From: Gnetum montanum
Lineage: Eukaryota; Streptophyta; Gnetopsida; Gnetales; Gnetaceae
Assembly: GCA_015680685.1 (NCBI GenBank)
Contig: MNCI01015499.1
Location: 1,676,028 to 1,740,027 of the forward strand
DNA length: 64,000 bases
Reading direction: 5' to 3'
Made by a program: the position numbers and the translations under genes. The first letter of the stretch is position 1; every line of letters starts with the position of its first letter. The notes below the pieces were generated by a model. That model did no database searches. It saw only the letters and a program-made list of their open reading frames with translations, and was not told the origin of the DNA. Below are positions 21,961 through 33,559 of the stretch, piece by piece.

Positions 21961-22817
21961 TGATGAGTGGCGAATACCCCTACACTCAACCATATGAATG
22001 ACTAAGCATTCATGCACAATCCAATTGAATTTTTTGGACCCCTTGTCTTCTGATACACTAGCCTCTAGGAAGTGAGCTTGCCCTAATAGCCATTCATTGT
22101 CTTCCCAATTACACTTGTTATATGCAATGGTATAATTAAGTGTAATCGAGGCATATGATTTTTATTATTTTCATGTTTTATGTTTTGGGTGCTTAAAATA
22201 AAGAATGAAAGGAATGAAGTAATTTAATTGCTAATTTAATCTCTAGCTAATCCTAACATAAGCATCTGGTCCCACTTTCTAGACACATCTTGAACATGTA
22301 TAACACTACTAGGTTACCAAACGTTAAGTGTTACTGGGAGTACAAAGCATCATGCGCATGCTTGAAGTGATACTTATGTGCTTAATTAATTGCTATTTAA
22401 TCTAGCTTAATTACTTAAAGCAATAAAATAAATTTCATAAAACATTAAATGCATGAAGAAAATATTTAATCAAGCCAAAGTGCTACAAGGTTTATCAGAA
22501 AGCTTGTCTTTATTGCCACACACATTGTCATGCTTAGGTACAATAGTGCTCAAATAAACATCCTTACACTAAATGACTCTTATTGTGGGCACTTGAGAAA
22601 ATATTCTAACTTTGAGAAAGAAAAACTACAAGAGCTCTACTATACTATGACAAAAAGACTCCCAAACCATGCACACAAGTGTTATATTTATAGGTTGGCA
22701 TACATCCCATGATATCAGATATCCAACATCACTTCTTAGTCCCCGATATCATGTATCTCATATTAGGGCTTTAATTTAGATATTTTCTATCGAAGCTAGA
22801 CAAAATACACTTCATCA
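21961..22817 (-). repeat. 3' LTR of element G
   Basis: On the - strand it starts TGATGAAGTGTATTTTG and ends GCCACTCATCA. It carries a TATA box (reverse complement at 22685-22692). It is a diverged inverted copy of the solo LTR 141 bp to its left. A polypurine tract (GTTGTGGGGGTA on the - strand) touches its start at 22818. Confidence 0.75.
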
Positions 22818-23833
22818 TACCCCCACAACTAAATGAAAACTTGTCCTCGAGTGAACAAAAGCTGGAACAAGTCCCTTACAAAATATTAAAAAGGTATGGG
22901 ATTATTAATTGACATGCAAACTAACTTAGAAAAAACAAACAGATTCTAAGTACCTAAATGTACAAATTTACAATCTTTTACAAAACTGGGTGTTTATGAT
23001 ACTAGAATTAAACACCCTAGCCAAAATTGACATTCAACTCTTTTGGTAGTTGAAGATCGAGTGAGAAGATTCAGTGATCCTGAAGGAACCTCATTGCATG
23101 GTGTTGTTGCTTATTCCTTGATGAAGACAGTCTCACTTCTAGTTCACACTTTCCAATGCAATCACAACAACATCACAGATTAGTATGCAATGTGTAACTT
23201 ATAGCTTTTAGGTACCTTATCTCATTGACAGTTATACTTGGCTAGGTTGTGATTATGGTGGATTGATTCTTTTAATAGAATTTGATTTCTATGACTATCA
23301 GAGTTCATTGAAAGGATTTAACTTGATGGATTGATGATGCTAATATGAGTCCTCAGTTAAACCTTTATGGGAGTTAGAAAAATTTGACTCCCACGACATA
23401 GAGCATACCTTCGATAGCGAGAAGATTGAAAAATAGGATGAAATGGATAAGCAGTTCATCATTAAATTCTAAAAAGCCCAAACACAATGAAATGTTTGAA
23501 GAGGGTTAAAGAATTCACAACAACAAAAAGATGATTTTATTGAAAAACATTGTGAAGATGTACAAAATTGGATGCCATTGATGGGGCACATAAAAGAATT
23601 TGATTGTGAAAATGCCTACGGATTAAGAAGCTAAGTATCCCAATCAAAAGGTATGCAAGTGATTCCTTTCCAAAGCAGGGACATGCCCTTTGTTACCCTT
23701 GCATATCCTCAAACTAAGGAGTCCACAGGCCCCATGGATGATTAATGGCTATGGAAATTTAAGTATAAGAACTTGGAAGAAACTACCTAAGAATTTTAAC
23801 ACATCGAACAAGGACATGAACACCAATAGTGAG
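22818..23833 (-). mobile_element. Element G 3' interior (non-coding)
   Basis: Begins with the polypurine tract and matches 25149-25430 and then about 28960-29220 of H, skipping the region where H carries its downstream ORF. No reading frame persists. The last five bases, GTGAG, are the left target duplication of H. Confidence 0.65.
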
Positions 23834-24729
23834 TGATGAAGTGTTCAGTTGATGCATTCACTGGGCCACATCAATGGTGCCTTGTTGACATGGCCATGAT
23901 GACATGACCCTGTCGATGCATCTGTTCATGCATTAATGCAACCTCATTAATGCAGAGTCTATCTTCTGATATAAATATACGCACACCTGTAGCATTTATA
24001 GCATCTTTTTGGTAGTTGTAGTGAAGCTCTTATAGTTTTTTTCTTGTGTAAGTTAGAATATTTCCCAAGTGCTTGTAGCAAGTGTGAGAAAGGTGTATTG
24101 CTCTTTATTCGAGCACTAATGTACCCAACCCCATTAGCGTGATCGACAATAACGATGAGGTTTTTGAGCATTCCTTGCAATATTTGGATTTAATCACTTA
24201 AGCATTAAAAAATTTTCAAATTTCAACACTTAAATAATTCCAAAAGCTTTTATTGTTATTAATTTACAGTTATTTTCCTTTTCATATTTTATGAGAACCA
24301 TAGGCATCACCATATCAAACATATATCGAACACTTGGTAACCTAGTGACGCTTAACATATGGTAACCCAATAGTGGTTAGGATATGCTTAGGATGTGCAT
24401 GCAAGATGGGATCGGTTGCTTATGCTAGGGAGAGTTAAGCAATAGAGTAGAATAATTACAAATTACACAGCTTTCCATTTCCTACATTAAAAGAATTAGA
24501 CCTTTAAAGATGAAAAGCAAATTGATAGAAATCATTTGCCTCAATCTCACTCAACCATCACTTTAGAATATCATAGGTGAGATTGGGAAGACAACGATCA
24601 TTCTAACTAAGGTTTTGCTAGCTATAATTTGGTGTGTGTAAGTGCTTGTAGTCTACAGAATTCGACTGAGTCACACATGAATGCCCATGATTCATATGGT
24701 TGGGTGTAGGGGTACCTCACCGCTCATCA
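23834..24729 (+). repeat. Inverted LTR at the left end of H (+ orientation)
   Basis: 896 bp from TGATGAAGTGTTCAGTTGATG to CACCGCTCATCA, an inverted copy of 36678-37572. TATA box at 23970-23977. Confidence 0.85.
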
Positions 24730-24730
24730 T

Positions 24731-24748
24731 TGGCACCATTGTCAGGGA
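24731..24748 (+). promoter_or_regulatory. Primer-binding site (tRNA-Asp type), + orientation
   Basis: TGGCACCATTGTCAGGGA, one base after the LTR, equals the plant tRNA-Asp site TGGCGCCGTTGCCGGGGA with only C-to-T and G-to-A changes. Confidence 0.85.
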
Positions 24749-24999
24749 CTGTTAGTCTTACATGCACTATATAGTCTTAGTAAGATCATCATTCACTTCA
24801 TTGGAATGGACCCAGGATAGTCAAACCTACACACATTAGGCAGCTTAAGTAAAAGAATAAGGCACACCAGTTTAGTTGTTATCTAACATCAAGAATGTCT
24901 TCTTCTCATAGGTGAGACAGATCCAACCCACCAGTGCTGCATGAATGTCAGGTGGTATACGCACATCTAGAAAATTATATCTCCAACTTCACCTTTATC
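24749..24999 (+). pseudogene. Leader and start of gag, inverted copy, cut at the junction
   Basis: Reverse complement of 36402-36658. It includes the GGTGAGACAGATCCAACCCACC block and the beginning of the gag frame (an N-F-T-F-I-L motif near 24985-24999). Homology stops at 24999, where the U3 fragment in the opposite orientation begins. Confidence 0.75.
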
Positions 25000-25000
25000 C

Positions 25001-25148
25001 TACATATTTATAGTGGAAGAAAAACTTTGTGTTAACGAGGTCACATTAATGCATGAATGGATGCATTGATGGGGTCACGTCACTGTGGCTGTGTCAACAA
25101 GGCACCATTGACATGGCCTAGTTGATGCATCAACTAAACACTTCATCA
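25001..25148 (-). repeat. Truncated 3' LTR of H (U3 start only)
   Basis: On the - strand it starts TGATGAAGTGTTTAGTTGATG right after the polypurine tract and stops just beyond the TATA box (CACTATAAATATGTAGG). It lacks about 750 bp of LTR. Confidence 0.8.
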
Positions 25149-25160
25149 TACCCCCACGAC
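25149..25160 (-). promoter_or_regulatory. Polypurine tract of H
   Basis: GTCGTGGGGGTA on the - strand immediately precedes the LTR start, as in element G (22818). Confidence 0.7.
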
Positions 25161-25689
25161 TGAGAAAAAACTCATCCTCAAGTTTATTACAATTTGGAAG
25201 GTATGAAGTTATTGACGGTACACATGAAAAAAGACATTTACATACACATTGACTCTATTAACATATTAAGTGCCCCGGTGTACAGGAAAAAATTACAAAA
25301 TTGTGGTGTTCCTAGACAATGAAATTGAACACCCTGACAACCATAGATTCTTAAGCCTACCAAAATGCTAAAGTTGCTGGAGAAGGTCACATAGTTTCTA
25401 GTGGCAATGGTTCTGACAAGCCTTCACCAGCTTCTGGTGCATGTGGTCCTTGAGGCGTTGATGATGGTTTTCTTGTAGCTACTGCAACTTCTAGAGGTAA
25501 TCAAAAAGCCTCCAATAATGCCCTCATCTTCTCCTCTTTGCTTCTAGGATTGTTCACCATCTAGGTAGCTTCACCAATGTGTGCTGGAATGGGAACATCC
25601 CAAGGACATGAAAGTGTAGGGAAGAGTTCCTTCTAATTGACAAACTACGCAGCAAACTATTTTTGTTTAATATTAAATGCTTGGACTGA

Positions 25690-28240
25690 GGTTTGCACCT
25701 GCTAGTAGTCATTCATTCATCAGGCCAAGTTCTCTGCAACTATGTGTTGTCCTTCAAAATGGATGCGAAGAACTTCAAGTTCTACATTGGCTATTTCTAG
25801 CTTTTTCTTTGTCTCTTTATGCACTTGGAACTTGCCCTCATATAAAGAATATGAGGTGGCCATTTTTTTTTCTAGGTCTGACCATAGCCTTCCAGCTGTC
25901 AACATAGCCAAGTTTGCATAACGGAGATTGGCTAACTCCATGTATTCCATCATCTCTTCAATCTATAGCTCTTTGAGACAGATCTCAGCCTGGTTGTAGG
26001 CATTCAATCCATCAAAGATGGACTACCATACCTCACCTCCTTCCCTGAGCTATTGGATTGCTTGGTTCATTTTAGCCTTTGCAACTTGAATCTCTTTTTC
26101 ATTTACTTCCTTTTACAATTCCACTTGGTCCCTATAATGATTTTTTACTTATTCAAACTTAAGGGCCTCATTTTTCCAAGTAGCAATTTCAATAGCTAAT
26201 TTCTGTTGCAAGGCTCGAACTTCCTCCATGGACAGATTATGATTTTTAGCTACCAATCTCCTTACATCAGTGTTTACACTAGCTAGCTCCTCTTGTTGTT
26301 GATGGATAAAATTCTTCATGTGTTTATTTTCATCACCAACATTACATAGGCAATAAACCTTTGTGGTCAACCTAACATTCTCCTGGAAAACCTCTACTAA
26401 GTCCTTGTTTAGATGGTAAGAATGAGCATCTATTAAGGACTTGTCAAAGATTGTCGACTCTCACTTATTCTCAACCATATAAAGTTTAGTTTAAAGCTAT
26501 TGAAAAGCTTCATCCCTAATGAGTTCGTGGTTGAGGAGAGCTAGATTAACAAGTTGGGCCATCAGTTGGGCAACTTCCATACCTAAGTGTTGATAATCTA
26601 CCTGGACTACTTCAAGTTGCCCCTCCAAGATGAGGCACTTTCCCCTTGCTAAGAGCAGCTCCGATTGAGTGGCAGTGATGTTTTCTGGAAGATTAAAAAC
26701 ATCTAGAAGCGGTTGCCCAGTTCCCACCAATTGGTTCAACAATTCTTCATGTTGGGCTACGTTGATTCTACTACATTGAGTTCTTGCAAACATCTGTACA
26801 TCTCCAAGTCCATGTACATCTGGTACAGGCACCATAGGTGCATTAAGAGCCATAGCGATTGTGTTAGCAACCACTTCTGCTGCAACCTCTTGTTCCTAGT
26901 GTTGCATTACTAGGATAGTCACCCCCTCTTCATCCTCCAAGTGCATTGAGAAAGTAGTGGCATTTCCTGAAATTTTAGGAAATAGTTGTTGGGTGGACAC
27001 CATTACTTCTCAGATACTGGGGTTCATTCTTGCAAGCACTTATGTTCATGTGATATAAAACATCAACCCTGCTCTCTCTAGTAGACTTACAGATTGAGCC
27101 ACTTGTTCAAGATGGCTCATTACAAAGCAGTACGCTGAAGGGCCTTCTCCACCTCCAGTTCCTACTAATTGCTCTTGCTAACTCAAGAGCAATTGTTGGA
27201 TCTCACGTATGTGTTCTGGGATCGTTTCAGAGCCTAACCTTATTGTTTGTGCTAGCGATGGAGGTGGTTGCTGCTCTTTCCTTATCTACATTATGGCAGG
27301 AATCTTGTCTTTCATCATTTCACATCACGAGGCAATTGGGGCATGATGAAGTGTATCATTAGCATAGTGTGCAATCCCTGCCCATTTGCACAACTTCTTG
27401 ATTAGGTAGGAAAAGGTTAGAGCTTGCCTTCCATGTTTTTTTTAGCAAATATTTTTTCAATTTCAAGGAAAAGTAACTATGGAAGGTTAATGAGGAACTT
27501 CCCACTTAGAGCGGCACATGCACGAGTAGAGAAGGTAGTGATCTTATTGGGTCTTACCGTTGGGTTCAAGTGGTAAGACATAAGTTTTGAGTAGACTCTC
27601 TCTGTGGTGGTTAGTGTGTCAAACTCCTTACGTTCTACCCCATAGCACTGTCTAATCCACTCTCCTTTCACCTTGGGGTTTGCTTGTTTTGGAATCTCCA
27701 CACATCAGCTCCAGTCTTAGGTAACCCAAGAGCTTGTGTGATTGCTTCTCCAAAGTAAGATACATGAAAGTCCTTGATTCTTACTTTGGACCCCGATTTT
27801 CGATTCATCCAAAAGAGATACGTTTCTCCTAGGTACCATTCACCATTGGAGGTGATGATTGGCCAAATAGGAGAATTTTGTAGTTGGGTTTTGACTTCTT
27901 CTGATGCATTTTCTAGAAATGGTCTGAAGTTTAACTCTTGAAGGACCATTCATTGCAACTCCCTCAACTTAATAACATCAATACAGGCTTGGGTCATGGT
28001 GACCTCAAGCCATGGCACTACCACTAGAGTCTCATCCCTTTGCGATTTTTCATCAGGGATGTCCTCTTCGGGAATCTGATGAATAGATTCCACGTTAGGT
28101 CCATCACAGAGAGGGCCAATTGCATGTGATCCCTTCTCATGCTCTTAAGGTCATACGCCCCATCCTCTTCCCATTCTAGGTTCCTTGTCCCTTGGTTGGG
28201 ATGGTTCTTCTCCTCTTGGATGCCTCGGTTTAGGTGCCAT
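25690..28240 (-). pseudogene. Downstream ORF of H (env-like position): N-terminal globular domain plus long coiled coil, decayed
   Basis: Lies after integrase, where Athila elements carry an env-like ORF. The start at 28240 (MAPKPRHPRGEEPSQ) follows a good splice acceptor (TTGTGATTGCAG) directly. The frame then runs with a few in-frame stops through a block near 27700-27950 (NGEWYLGETYLFWMNRK, FGEAITQALGLPKTG). It resumes from about 26990 to 25700 as a heptad-rich charged stretch (LEGQLEVVQVDYQHLGME, EEVRALQQKLAIEIATWK, EKKMATSYSLYEGKFQ). No signal peptide or clear membrane segment was seen, so calling it an envelope is not supported. The globular part vaguely resembles the domain in the antisense gene of element I. 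Confidence 0.6.
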
Positions 28241-28495
28241 CTGCAATCACAACATAACCATGAATTAAAATGTGTATAAGTTGCTCAAAATGGAAATAAT
28301 ACACCTTCTCATTTTGGCCAAGCTATGACACTGGCACATGCATCTTGTTAGGTTCCTTGAAGTGTAGTTGAGGGGTTAGAAAAAATAATAAAACATAATG
28401 AGTTGCAATTTATAGTTGGTTTGTTGTTTTTATTTTTTCCTTTCTATCCCTGAAGATGTGTTAAGTCTTTCATAATCATAATAATTATAGACCTC

Positions 28496-28496
<1 letters not shown>
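28241..28496 (-). other. Possible 5' intron upstream of the H downstream ORF
   Basis: AT-rich, non-coding, ending on the - strand in TTATGTTGTGATTGCAG directly before the ATG. I infer that transcripts from the U3-like promoter at 28660-28790 are spliced here; no donor was fixed. Confidence 0.35.

Positions 28497-28540
<44 letters not shown>
28497..28540. repeat. Run of 44 C, followed by N
   Basis: A homopolymer of 44 C ends at an N (28541). It is either an assembly or sequencing artefact or a slipped C-tract. It lies within the leader of the H downstream ORF. Confidence 0.8.
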
Positions 28541-28659
28541 NCAAAAGGGTGAAAGAATGGTTGGATTGGGACACGCGGTAGAAATGGTATGTACTCAGTA
28601 AGAAGATTTGACAGAGAAAAATGGAAAAACTCCCCTTGCTTTTTGAACAAATGGAAACT

Positions 28660-28790
28660 TTTCAAAGGCACAACATGGGTATATATAGTATTTTTTTCAT
28701 GCATTGATGGGGTTGCGTAAACATAGGGGGATGCGTATACGAGGCCTAGTTGATGTAGTTATTCAGCTTAGTTGACCTGCGTTGACCAAT
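28660..28790 (-). promoter_or_regulatory. U3-like promoter copy inside element H
   Basis: On the - strand the block has ATCAACTAGGCC, ACCCCATCAATGCATG and then a TATA box (ACTATATATACCC, near 28676-28688), in the same order as the U3 start of the H LTR. It lies upstream of the downstream ORF on the same strand. Confidence 0.5.
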
Positions 28791-30299
28791 CAAGTAAGAG
28801 CCCAAATCTTTGGATGGGAACACAAAGTTTGGGTGATTTAAGAACTTAGAGACCAGAGAACCATCCGATAGAAAGAGGAAGGAAGATTGTCATCAAAAGA
28901 AGAGTCGAAGGTAGGAGAATGTCATAAGATGGAACTTTGTGGGTGAAGAGCCATGCGATGGGTAGAATGGAGATGATCAAAAAATTATACCAAAGGGGAA
29001 GGAGATTAACAATCAAGACCAAAGGATATGCAAATGGGTCCTCCCCATAGCAGGCATTAGCCTCAGTTGCCCTTGCACATCGTCAACATAGGAGTCCATG
29101 GACCCCATAGTTAACTAATGGTTATCGCAAGTTAATACTCACACCATGAGAACCAATCAAAGAATTTACGTGTTCAAGCAAGGCAGGACAGACGATCAAA
29201 ACATAAAACTGGCAGTGATGTGAGTCATGGGAAGTAATTGATGAAGAGAAGGGAGTGTGAAATGGAATTCATAATGTTTATCAAATGAAATCCCTTGTGA
29301 AGTATGTGATTAAGTGACTCAGGAGGAGCCATCCTCAGTTCAGACCCAAAACCAACCATGCTCAGTGACCTCGCAACAACATTCAAAGACTTAGTCCATC
29401 CCTCTGAGGCACAAGAATGCTCCCACACCAACTACCATTCCAACACAAGTGAGATAGAGGAATTCAAAAAGGGTTGTAGTTAGAGGGGACAAAAGAAGTC
29501 CCATAATGAGTTCTTGTAGCCCATTAGAGGCAGTCTAAGGGGTGTGCTTTGAATTCCCATGTATTTTTTTTCTTTTTTTTATGGGAATCACACCATGTAA
29601 AGACCCATGTGTTTTTGCATTCATTCGGTCCAAGGGATGTGCTTTTAATCCTCATTTTTGTTTTTTTATTTGTTTGTTTTTTATTTCGAATGATGAGGAC
29701 CACACCATGCAAGGACAAATTTCCAATGAACTTCCTATTATGGGAGGATATTGGAGTGGTAAGAAGTCTATGAGGACACTCTCACAGACAAGGGAATAGA
29801 AAAGTATGAGGAATGTTACACTCCCCTTTAAGTCACACCCTATTCAAACCGTTGGATCCTCCTCAAGTTTGGAAACTACACAAGTCACAAATTAATTAAA
29901 GTTATTTTTAATGGAAAAGGAATTGCATGTTTCCAAAATAAGGAAAACCATGGAGTGGGTGGATGGGTGGATGACATGGACTCATTGCCTATTAAATGAA
30001 ATGAAAGTATAACATGACCTCCTGGAATAGAAATGCTAAGGTAGGAACTAGATATAATAGGTGAACCATAATATGCACCATCGCAAAGAGGAACAACCGT
30101 ACTAAAATGTCCTATAACAATAAGACAACTTATTAATGAGAAGTAGAAAACAACTAAAAGATAAGTACATATATACATATAGAAATAAATAAATAAAAAG
30201 TAAGTAAGACTGGTCAAACATATGAACAATGTTGTAAAACAAAAAGATGTAAAAAAAAATTTAAAAACAACTGAGGAGCCAGTAAAGGTTATTAGCATG
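28791..30299 (-). other. Non-coding spacer between integrase and the downstream ORF of H
   Basis: About 1.5 kb without recognisable genes. The part 29220-30290 is matched by 37573-38600 in element G. A nearly repeated block with T-runs (CACACCATG...GTGTGCTTTGAAT) occurs at 29540-29720, a short local duplication. Confidence 0.5.
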
Positions 30300-33200
30300 G
30301 ATTATGATGTCCTCCATGACTAAGCTGGGAGAGGAGACACAGAAAATGGAACGAGGTTGACTTTGTAAAGAGAGGGAAATGACACTGGTTCGGTGGAGTT
30401 CATGAAAGGGTTTTAATTGTTGCATATTGACTAACTATGTTTTCATGGGATCCTCAGGTTTGTGTATAAGTAGGACCTTAAACGGAAAGGTTTCAAAAAC
30501 AATATAAGGTCCCTCCCACAGTGTTTGAAACTTAGTACATTGCAGCACATGTGTGGGATTCTAGTAGAGTACCTTATCTCCACATTAAAATGTTACCTTT
30601 TGAATCCTAAGATCATGACATTTTTTATTATAGGCCTTGTGTATTTCATTTAATGATAGGGCTACTAGTCAATTCTCATCTAGCACATTCAAGTTGATGA
30701 GTCATTCTCGTTGTGCTAGTGATAAGTCAAGACCCAAGTCACTGGTGGTAGATAGTGTTTGGAGTTCTACCTGAATTGGAAGTTTTGGTAGTTTCCCATA
30801 CACTAACTCGTAAGGAGAGTAGTCGATAGGAAGTTTTCATGTTGAGCGATAGGCCCAGAGGGCATCATTAAGTTTCATGCCCCAATCCCTCCTATCTTTG
30901 CTAATGGTCCTAGTTAGGATCTTTATAATCTCCCAATTTGTGACTTTGGCTTGCCTATTGGCTTGGGGTGATAGGGTGTTGTAAATTTATGTTCAACCCC
31001 CAAGTGTTGCATGAGTTTATGAAAAGTATTGCAAATAAAGTGAGTTCCATTATCCAAAATCAGTGCATGTGGCACCCCAAACCTGTTCACAATTTGCTGT
31101 TGGACAAACTGTGTAGCTGTGCTTGAGGAATAGTCGATGATCACTGCCACCTCTACCCACTTAGTACAGTAGTCTATTGTGATGATGATATATGCCTTTT
31201 TATTGGACATGGATGCAATGGGACCCATGAAGTCAATGCCCCAAATATTGAAGGATTCTAGTGGCTAGATCCACTGTTGAGGTTCCTCCATCTGTCTTGT
31301 CATCCCACCATCTCTCTGACATCATTCACAAGAGCAGATGAACCATTGAGCATCTCTGAAGATTGTAGGCTAGTAATATCCTACAAGCAAGATTTTAATG
31401 GTTGTGCATCATCTAGCATAGTGGCCCACACAAGGGCTCTCATGAGAATCTTGAAGGATGCGTAGTTTATCCTCATTAGGGATGCACCATCAAACCAAGC
31501 CATATGCACACACCTTGTAAATGTGTCCATTGATTTCCATGAAGTGCTTGGCCTTATGAAGAAACTATTGCTTCTTTCGATGATCCCACTCCTTTGTCAA
31601 TTCTTTTGTTAAGAGATAAGTAAGGATGTCGCTAAACCAAGTTGATCCTGTGGGTGTTTCCTTGGCGATTACTCCAGCAAATAGGAGTTCATCTAGAAAT
31701 TAGTCTAAGAGTGGCTCATCCTCCTTTGTGTTGTCCCATCATAACCGAGATAAGTGGTCAACAACCACACTCTCAGTTCCCTTTTTATTTACCATAGTAA
31801 GGTTGAATTCCTAAAGGATCATGAACCATCGTATGATACCAGCACTTACTGTTGGTTTTTTCATAAGGAACCAAATGGCACTGTTGTTAGTATGTAAAAA
31901 AACCTTGTATCTGAGAACATAGTGTTAGAAATTTTCCAAGGTGAACACCAGTACCATCAATTCCTTTTCGGTGGTGATGTAATTGAGTTGAGCACCCACA
32001 TGCTTTGGCTTGCATAGTGAATGTAATATGGATGTCATTGTTCATCCAACTATGTGAACACGGCTCCCAATGCATAATTAGACACATATATCATGATGTG
32101 AAATGGTTTGGACCAGTCAGGTGCTTATAGAATTGGAGTCTCTATGAGTTTCTATTTTAGTGTTTGGAATACAAACTCACATTTCCTAGTCCAGACAAAC
32201 AGAGTATCCTTCTTTGTTAGTTCCACCAACGGCTTGGCAATCTTCGAGAAATTCTTAATGAAATATCAGTAATAACCAATGTGTCCAAGGAATGACCGAA
32301 CATCTTTTATAGTTCTTGGTTGACTAGTGATTCCTTGGATGATTCTGATTTTTTCAGGGTCTACACCAATCCCTGCTTGTAAAATTTAATGTCCCAAAAC
32401 AATGCCCTCTTGGACCATCAAGTGACTCTTTTGCTAGTTGAGCCATAAATTTGTTTCCACACATCTTTTTAAAACTTTCTCAAGGTGATCCAAGGCTTAC
32501 TCAAACATTGCTCCATAGGTAGAGAAGTCATCTATAAAAACTTCTATCCCATTGCCAATTTGTTGTTGAAAGATGCTAAGGATGAGGTGTTGGAATGTTA
32601 CAAGTGCATTGCATAGGTCAAAGGGCACCTTCTTATATGCAAAAGTCCCCTAGGGACTTGTAAATATTATCTTGGCCTAATCCTTGAGTGCAATTTGGAT
32701 TTGGTTATAGCCACTATAACCATCCAAAAAGCTATAGTAATAATGCCCTATAATAGTATCCAACACTTGATCCACAAACAGAAGTGGGAAGTGGTCCTTA
32801 AAGGTTGCCATATTTAGTAGTTAGAAATCTATATAGACTCTTCATTTGTCATCCTTCTTTGGCACTATAATGAGTGGGCTGATCCATTCGCTATTCACAA
32901 TGAAATAGATGAACCTTGCTTTCAATAATTATTCATCTTCATCCTTGATGATCTGCTTCAGTTTGGGGTTCAATCATCTTTGCGGCTATCGTTGTGGCTT
33001 CATGGAGGGGTCGATATAGATCCAATGTTGGCATACCCTAGGGTCAACTCCTATTATTTTAGGATATGACCATGCAAAAGCAGCCACCCATTTTTTCATC
33101 ATCTTTGGTAATCTCTTCTTTTGTTCAGGAGCAAGAGTGGCATTGATGATTACCAGCTTGTCATTCTACAAGAATGCATACTCTAGATTGGCCAATAATG

Positions 33201-33330
33201 GTTTCAGTTATAGGGGCTCTTGTCTAAAGCTTTCAAGGATCTTTAGCTTTCCCTAATCATCATTCTCATCAATAGTGGAGACTTGTAGATAGACCTTTTC
33301 CGGTTCATCCATGCTTTCCATATAGGCACA
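30300..33330 (-). pseudogene. Element H pol: reverse transcriptase, RNase H, integrase (decayed)
   Basis: Read right to left. The reverse transcriptase begins near 33330 (AAFAWSYPKI, VCQHWIYIDP, then NSEWISPLIIVPKK near 32880), has LDGYSGYNQI near 32700 and the catalytic FIDDFSTYG near 32525, then VLKRCVETNLWLN. RNase H follows (DWSKPFHIMIYVSNY near 32110; TEKELMVLVF near 31950). Integrase has an HHCC region near 31290-31480 (GHYAR...CQRDGG) and a core at 30923-31228 with IDYCTKWVEVA, ILDNGTHF and PYHPKP. These sequences match the Athila type well. In-frame TAG, TAA and TGA codons break it at many points, so no active enzyme is made. Confidence 0.8.
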
Positions 33331-33559
33331 TACAAGGCCCTCAAATGATTCCATGCATAGAGTGCTACTATCAGGGTCAGCGGTCAGCCACTAGGTGCCT
33401 TCTTGATTAATGGCTATTGCATACAAACAGCACTGAACTTGGGCTTCTTTGGCACACTGACTGCATTCTTGAATGGATGCCCACTTAACGGACCAAAGTT
33501 GCTACACACAATTGCACTCAGAGTCATTGTACACGATGCATGGGACATGCTTCTTCTCA

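Noticed and set aside
20965-22817. Solo LTR and G 3' LTR as the two ends of one aberrant element like H
   Set aside because: The + LTR has its own 5-bp target duplication (TTAAT/CTAAT) on either side, so it is an independent insertion.
25690-28240. Viral-type envelope in element H
   Set aside because: Position is env-like, but I see no signal peptide, membrane anchor or cleavage site; coiled coil only.
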